NCBI RefSeq assembly: GCF_024139115.2
Contig: NC_085141.1
Location: 132,307,822 to 132,371,821, forward strand
Length of the DNA: 64,000 bases
DNA from: Armigeres subalbatus
Lineage: Eukaryota > Arthropoda > Insecta > Diptera > Culicidae
Direction: 5' to 3'
The notes under the pieces are model-generated. The model was not told the origin of the DNA. It saw nothing but the letters and a program-made list of their open reading frames with translations, and searched no databases. Position 1 is the stretch's first letter; the number at the start of each line of letters is the position of its first letter. Of the stretch, positions 58,979 to 64,000 are shown one piece after another. The position numbers were made by a program, and so were the translations under genes.

Positions 58979-61900
58979 TGGGTCATTCCGCGCCAAGTGA
59001 CCGAGAAAAAGTGAAAACTTGCAGGTGAATACTATGAATTCCAACCAAAATAGAAAAAGCATCTGATCCGACCGTTTGAGCCGCCCCTCCGGCCAAACAC
59101 TCCTCCCTGTTTTTGAAGATTTTTAAAAACATGCCATTTTCAATAATCAATATCTCCGCCCCTGATAAAGCTACAAAAAACGTTAGTACCAGTTTTCCGC
59201 TTGAAATTTTGTGTAGATTTTACAAAAAATATTTCAGATGCAAAGCAGTGTTGCCAACTACATTATTTTTATAAAAAAAATAAAAAATAGCATTTTTCTC
59301 AAAATACGTATAAATATTTTTTTGATTTCTCAGCGGATTTGAGTTTATCAGGCAATTTCCTGTCAGGAACACCTATCGTTACAAAGTAAAATGAGCAGTT
59401 GCTGAGTTATGACGGTTTTAGTTAGGCATAATCGAAGGTTTTCATTCAGCATATCGTTCAATTCGTTCTGTAAAGGTAAACAACTATGATAATGTAGTTT
59501 TTATTAGTTTTATTCGAATAATTCACAAAAAAAAACATATTTTTGCAGCACATAATGCTTTTGAGGCCAGTGATGCCAGATTTCCACTAAATATGTTTAA
59601 ATGGTTTAAAGTTATTTTTGCAATTCCTGTTCATAATACCTGGTTTACAGTTCGTCTTTGATTGATAAAACGGCCTACTTTTCCATACCAACGAAATGGG
59701 TGATTTAATGACCATTATGCAACTCAAATGGGTTGCATAAATTTCATTAAAGCACTCATTTGGGTGCTGTAATGACAAACCAACATTAGGACAGTAGTTA
59801 CATGACTATTGCTCAATTAGCTCTGCTGGTGGGCTACAAAGGTTCAGTTTCAATTGATCTTTAAACGAGGGAAATGCTTTGATTCCATTAACTTCAAGTT
59901 TCAAGAGAGATCAAGTTTTGCTCCCGTAAACATCAGTTTGAAGTACTCGTGGATTACACATACACATACTGTATGAGTGCTTGCTGCTCCTGCTACAACG
60001 CATTCGAGCGGCCGATGTTCGGCGAATTTGATAAATCCAATCTCAAAAAAACAAAGTTTTCCTCAAAGAGGGCAATATATCAGTCAGATTCGCTAGATCC
60101 AAACGCTTCTGCTTCTGCACCCGTTTTCCTCCTTCACGCACGCTTTTGTACTCTTTTTTCCCTGAACTTTTTGTACGATTTCTTGTTGGAGGAGATTACC
60201 CCTTTTAAGATTGGGGCAGCACAAAATACCTTTTGTGTCAACGCATTTTTTCATGTTCCTTACTAAGCGTTCTGAGCACTGAAATTCGTCTGAATATAAT
60301 AAAATTTTGATAATTATTTCTGAACATAAATTTATAATGAATAAGGAGTGGCCCATAAACCACGCTACATTTTCGAACCCCATCTTCTTAAAATTCCTTA
60401 GTACAGAGGTTCCCAAACTTTTTGAATATGCTAGGTGGGTCTAGCAGAATCCAATATTGTTTGCGACCCACAAGGTGCAAAATGAATTGATTTTTAGAAA
60501 TTTAATAAAAAGTGAGTTATATTGAGCAAATCATAATAAATTACTTTATATTCCTTCATTGATTGGATTTGTATTGGTATTAGATTGGATTGGATTTAGA
60601 TTTGGATTGAATTTTTAAACGATTTGGATTAGTTTTGTATTGGATTGAATTTGGATAGGGGTTGGATCAGCTTTGGATTGGATTAGATTTGGATCTGAAT
60701 TGGATCAGATTTTGATTGGATTTAGATTGGATTAGATTTAGATTGAATTTGGATGTGAGTTGCATTGAATTTGTATATGATTTGACTGGATTTTGATTTG
60801 CTTTGGTTTGAATTTGGTTTAGATACGGATTGGATTTCGAATAGATTTTTCAATTGAATTTATATTGTTTTTGGATTGGACATGGTTTTCGACAACCAGC
60901 TCAGTTCAGCATTCATATTTTCACCTGTTTTGGATACCTAAAGAAGGCTACTTCTAAAAATTTGTTGTTCTTCAGTCATTCGTTTATTAGTATTCCAAAT
61001 CTAATCATTACTTATAAGATTCAAATCTAAAAGCTGGTATACATTTTTAGGACAAAAAAGGGACTCAAGTATGAATCAAGAGTTGTCTTTCGCAGCTTTT
61101 CAATGATTATCCCGCGACTGCCCTGGGGGTCGATAAGTGTTTTTGACAAGAAATTGCCTGATAAACTCAAATCCGCTGAGAAATTAAAAAAAAATATACG
61201 TATTTTGATAATTTTTTATTTTTAATGATTTGTTTAATTGATTTTTTAGAAAAATAATGTAGTTGGCAACACTGCTTTGCATTTGAAATATTTTTTGTAA
61301 AATCTCCACAAAATTTCAAGAGGAAAACTGGTACTGACGTTTTTTGTAGCTTTATTAGGGGCGGAGATATCGATTATTGAAAATGGCATGATTTTAAAAA
61401 TCTTCAAAAACAGGGAGGAATGTTTTGCCGGAGAGGCGGCCCATACGGTCGGATCAAATGCTTTTTCTAAATGTGGGCCCAAAGTAAGTAGATACACCTG
61501 ATTTGGTTGGAATTCATAGTATTCACCTGCAAGTTCACTTTCTCGGTCACTTGGCGCGGAATGACCCAAATAAGATTTACTAAAGCTGCCATATCTCAGC
61601 AACGGCGCATTTTACTTTGTATCGATAAGTGTTTCCGACTGGAAAAAGTCTGTTAAGCTCGAATCCGTTGAGAAATCGAAGAAAAAAATATACGTATTTT
61701 GAGAAAAATGCTTTTTTATTATTTTGTGAGAAAAATAATATAGTTGGCAACACTGCTCAGCATTTAAAGTATTTTTTTCTAAAAACTTCATCAAATTTCA
61801 AGCGGAAAACTGGTATTAAAGTTTCTTGTAGCTTTATCGGGGGCTAAGATATCGATATTTGAAAATAGCATGTTTTTTAAAATCTCCAAAAACAGGGAGG

Positions 61901-62045
61901 GGTTTTTGGTCGAAGGGGCGGTTCAATCACCATGGTCATATGGTTATTCAAAATAATGGACCAAAATTAATATGTGCTAGGTATTTTTCATTATTTTTGA
62001 ATAGGTTAATTGCACGTGCTCGGTCACTTGGCGCGGAATGACCCA
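58979..62045. mobile_element. Foldback element 5, about 3.1 kb, with duplicated right arm
   Basis: Starts TGGGTCATTCCGCGCC after TA (58977-58978). The left arm to about 59430 is inverted at 61130-61573 and again at 61574-62045; both right copies end GGCGCGGAATGACCCA. Shared blocks include TTTTGAAGATTTTTAAAA, CTCCGCCCCTGATAAAGC and GTGTTGCCAACTACATTAT. TA follows at 62046-62047. No ORF is supported in the 1.7-kb centre. Confidence 0.85.
60545..60870 (+). repeat. Degenerate GGATTT-type satellite
   Basis: TTGATTGGATTTGTATTGG, TTAGATTGGATTGGATTTAG and similar imperfect 10-12-bp units. It is a decayed relative of the 9689-12042 array and lies within foldback 5. Confidence 0.8.
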
Positions 62046-62236
62046 TATAACAATAAAAAATGTTGGAGTCAGAGCAAATTAGTACACATGTTATGGTTCC
62101 ATGTACTAAGATTTCAATACACAGTGAAACAAAACAACGCTTTTTCCTGTGGGTTTTTGATGTTCAAGGATTATCCTATTTTGGTTTTCCTTAATTAAAT
62201 CTAATGTTTTTCAGATCAAAGCGTAAAACTCAATGA

Positions 62237-62664
62237 GTTTTTTGCTATTGTATTCTATTGAGAACTGCAACTGCAATCACAGCTCTGCTACAGTGGGCGG
62301 TATCCCATCCGAATACTTGGTCCGTTTTCCAGGCGGCCCGCCATGTCCACAAACGTTTGGAATTCTTCGATTCCAAATTAAGTTCTTCTGAACCTGAGTT
62401 GTGTGCTCTTGCCTACGCAATGCGGTTGAGTCTAAGGGTACTTTCACAAATTACGTAACGCTGTAGGGGGAGGGAGGCGTTCAGGCCAAGCGTTACGATC
62501 CATACAAAAAAATTAAGCCTTCCATACAAAAAATGTTACGAGGCGGCGTCAAAAATCATCAAATTTAGCGTTACGTAATTTGTGAAAGAACCCTAAGCTT
62601 GACGACTGAACAGCTCACACAACCTCTATTGATCAGTACAGTTGTTGATGAAGAATGTGTGTAG
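62237..62664 (+). pseudogene. MITE-split coding fragment, function unknown
   Basis: A + strand frame open from 62237 (an in-frame stop lies just upstream at 62234) is rather less AT-rich than its flanks and reads HPNTWSVFQAARHVHKRLEF and EPELCALAYAMRLSL up to the MITE. When the MITE and one TAA copy are skipped, reading continues in the same frame at 62597 for about 22 residues (LTTEQLTQ.., VVDEECV) to a TAG at 62662-62664. No ATG starts it, so it could be a 3'-terminal exon or a fragment of a gene or transposon. I do not recognise the family. Confidence 0.5.
62436..62593. mobile_element. ATTACGTAACGC MITE, copy 3
   Basis: The best-preserved copy: GGGTACTTTCACAAATTACG and, inverted, GGGTTCTTTCACAAATTACG, flanked by TAA (62433-62435 and 62594-62596). 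The 3-bp TAA duplication fits PIF/Harbinger-type insertion, though TA plus a chance A cannot be excluded. Confidence 0.88.
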
Positions 62665-62814
62665 CCGCCAGACATTCTAAATACTCACGCTCCTCTAATG
62701 TGAACGTGTACTATACACATGTGGAAGTGTTGGCTTGACAAGTGAGTGATTTGAATATGCGTCCAATTTGGGAATCTCGAGCTCATTCAGTAGCGGCTAG
62801 ATTGCTAAGGCCGA

Positions 62815-62900
62815 CGGAGGTCCTTCGTAGCTAAGTTGGTTAAAGCACTAGTCTAGCGTTCTGAGGGTCGTGGGATCGAGTCCCATCGAAGGGAAAGTGG
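62815..62900 (+). mobile_element. tRNA-like SINE head
   Basis: TCCTTCG (62829-62835) and CGAAGGG (62887-62893) form a 7-bp acceptor-like stem. A-box-like TAGCTAAGTTGGTTAAAGC, a 5-bp T-stem (GTGGG/CCCAT) and B-box-like GGGATCGAGTCCC are present, but the anticodon arm is weak. It is followed by a SINE-like body, so I call it a SINE rather than a tRNA gene. Confidence 0.65.
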
Positions 62901-63839
62901 CTACCTCCAATACATTTTTCAAATCAATATCTTCCACATAATGTACATATTCACATATGAGTTTTCAGAACATTGTAAATCCAAAGGGAATGTTTTCGGG
63001 GATTTCAAAGGGAATCGTTTTGGGATTTTTGAAGGATTCGTATTGAGATTCCGAAGAGAATCCTTTTTTGAATTCGAAGTTAATTCTATTGAGAATTCGA
63101 AGTTAAACCTCTCGGAACGCCGAAGGGAATTCTGTTAAAATTCCGAAAAGAATCCTATTGATAGGGAATCCTTATGGGTTAAAAGGGAAAACTTGGAAAT
63201 CCGGTGGGAGCTTTTTTAGGATTTTGAAAGTATTAAAAATGGCTCAATTCTGATAAAACAAAATATTGTCGGAGCGATAGGTTTTGTCGTTGTACTGCGA
63301 GAATGATAACTTCCTGCAGTGATTTAGTAGTCTTTATTGCAATCATGAATCTTCCCAGAATTCTCGTAAATAACTCTCCAAGACACTCTAAAGAATTTTC
63401 CCAAAACTCCTGATGAAAGTTTCGTAGAATTGACCGCGTCCAATACCTTTTCCGCTATGGTCGAAGTGCTTTCTAGGCTACAAAATTATAGTTTACGGCT
63501 GTGCCTATGCCATAAATTTAACAGCGTTGTGTTAAACTTGCACCATAGTTGGTGATCCGATTTTGTTGTCGTTGGTAGATGGCAACATTCAAATTCGCAG
63601 GCGACCCGGAAACCCACTTCTGTATTGCCTCCTGAAGCGACGTATTAATTTCTGGGTACCAAAGACCGTGCATAGCTTATGAAACTGCGATCACCAAAAA
63701 ATCTCCAAATCACTCAAATTTGTACTTCCGAAACACATGCATATCATCTTTATGACTGTTTCTGCTCAAAGTCTACGGTTTGTGTTTCGGTTTATCATCT
63801 CGTAGCTTCCACGTTGATTCTATCAAAAGCAAAAGAAGA
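62901..63839. other. Right flank, nothing certain
   Basis: 62960-63200 shows loose repetition of GGGAAT(C/T)..TTCGAAG-like motifs (AAGGGAATGTTTTC, AAGGGAATCGTTTT, AGAGAATCCTTTT). No supported gene. Confidence 0.4.
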
Positions 63840-64000
63840 AAAGTAAATTAACCTGTTTCTTATCTTTATAATTTTTTTGTTAAATATCTTGGCTGTGCAT
63901 ATGCACAGCACATGTTTCGAAATGGACAAATTGAAATGAAATTTGCGAAAAAGAATCCACGTGTCTTGGAGGGACTCGAACCCTCAACCTCCTACTCTCT
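63840..64000 (-). mobile_element. tRNA-like SINE, cut by the window end
   Basis: At 63960-64000 GGAGGGACTCGAACCCTC is an inverted T-arm with B box GGGTTCGAGTCCC. The head continues past 64000. The adjacent 63840-63960 is probably the body. A genuine tRNA gene on the minus strand cannot be excluded without the missing bases. Confidence 0.5.

Noticed and set aside
62815..62900. A functional tRNA gene
   Set aside because: Acceptor and T stems are good, but the anticodon arm does not pair well, the T-loop start is changed, and a SINE-like body follows.

Overview
The window looks like a non-coding-rich stretch of an insect nuclear genome, most likely a culicine mosquito (Aedes type). The evidence is AT-rich sequence, very long introns, tRNA-derived SINEs with (GAA)n tails of the kind I know from Aedes (Feilai type), many TA- and TTAA-flanked MITEs, and several decayed APE-type non-LTR retrotransposons. 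Species assignment is inference from repeat types; no host gene identity confirms it.

Only one host protein-coding gene is well supported, on the + strand. A first coding exon (12958-13015) encodes a signal peptide. A second coding exon (49839-49987), in matching splice phase, encodes the first six cysteines of a von Willebrand factor C (VWC) domain. The 36.8-kb intron between them, and the sequence after exon 2, is packed with transposable elements; the rest of the gene must lie beyond 64000. A second possible coding fragment at 62258-62664 becomes one continuous reading frame when a 158-bp MITE and one copy of its 3-bp target duplication are ignored.

Layout: 1-2.0 kb unannotated; 2.0-4.1 kb decayed RTE-like retrotransposon (copy A); 4.2-4.7 kb 3' end of another non-LTR element; 4.86-7.24 kb a SINE split by a foldback element that is itself split by a 0.6-kb insertion; 9.69-12.04 kb a cytosine-free 10/11-bp satellite; 12.04-13.0 kb 5' region and exon 1; 14.4-15.8 kb clustered MITEs; 16.2-20.7 kb a 4.4-kb TTAA-flanked foldback element with internal tandem arrays; 21.3-22.2 kb a pogo-like element; 24.6-27.2 kb small MITEs, an RNase H-bearing retrotransposon remnant and SINE pieces; 31.0-35.8 kb RTE copy B, split by a 1.4-kb foldback element that carries its own nested MITE; 38.72-38.81 kb a perfect 90-bp palindrome; 39.2-42.8 kb RTE copy C; 43.0-46.7 kb DNA-transposon remnants including a Tc1-type transposase; 49.84 kb exon 2; 50.5-51.0 kb SINE plus MITE; 51.7-58.5 kb a second RTE-like family as a head-to-tail pair (D1, D2), D2 broken by two further inverted-repeat elements; 59.0-62.0 kb a large foldback element; 62.2-64 kb a MITE-split ORF and tRNA-like SINEs.

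Nearly all the long ORFs here are either satellite read-through or broken transposon genes. The window is chiefly a record of nested insertion. The recurring theme is at least five foldback-type elements, three of them with tandem repeats inside their inverted arms. All the long retrotransposon copies inside the host intron lie antisense to the host gene.
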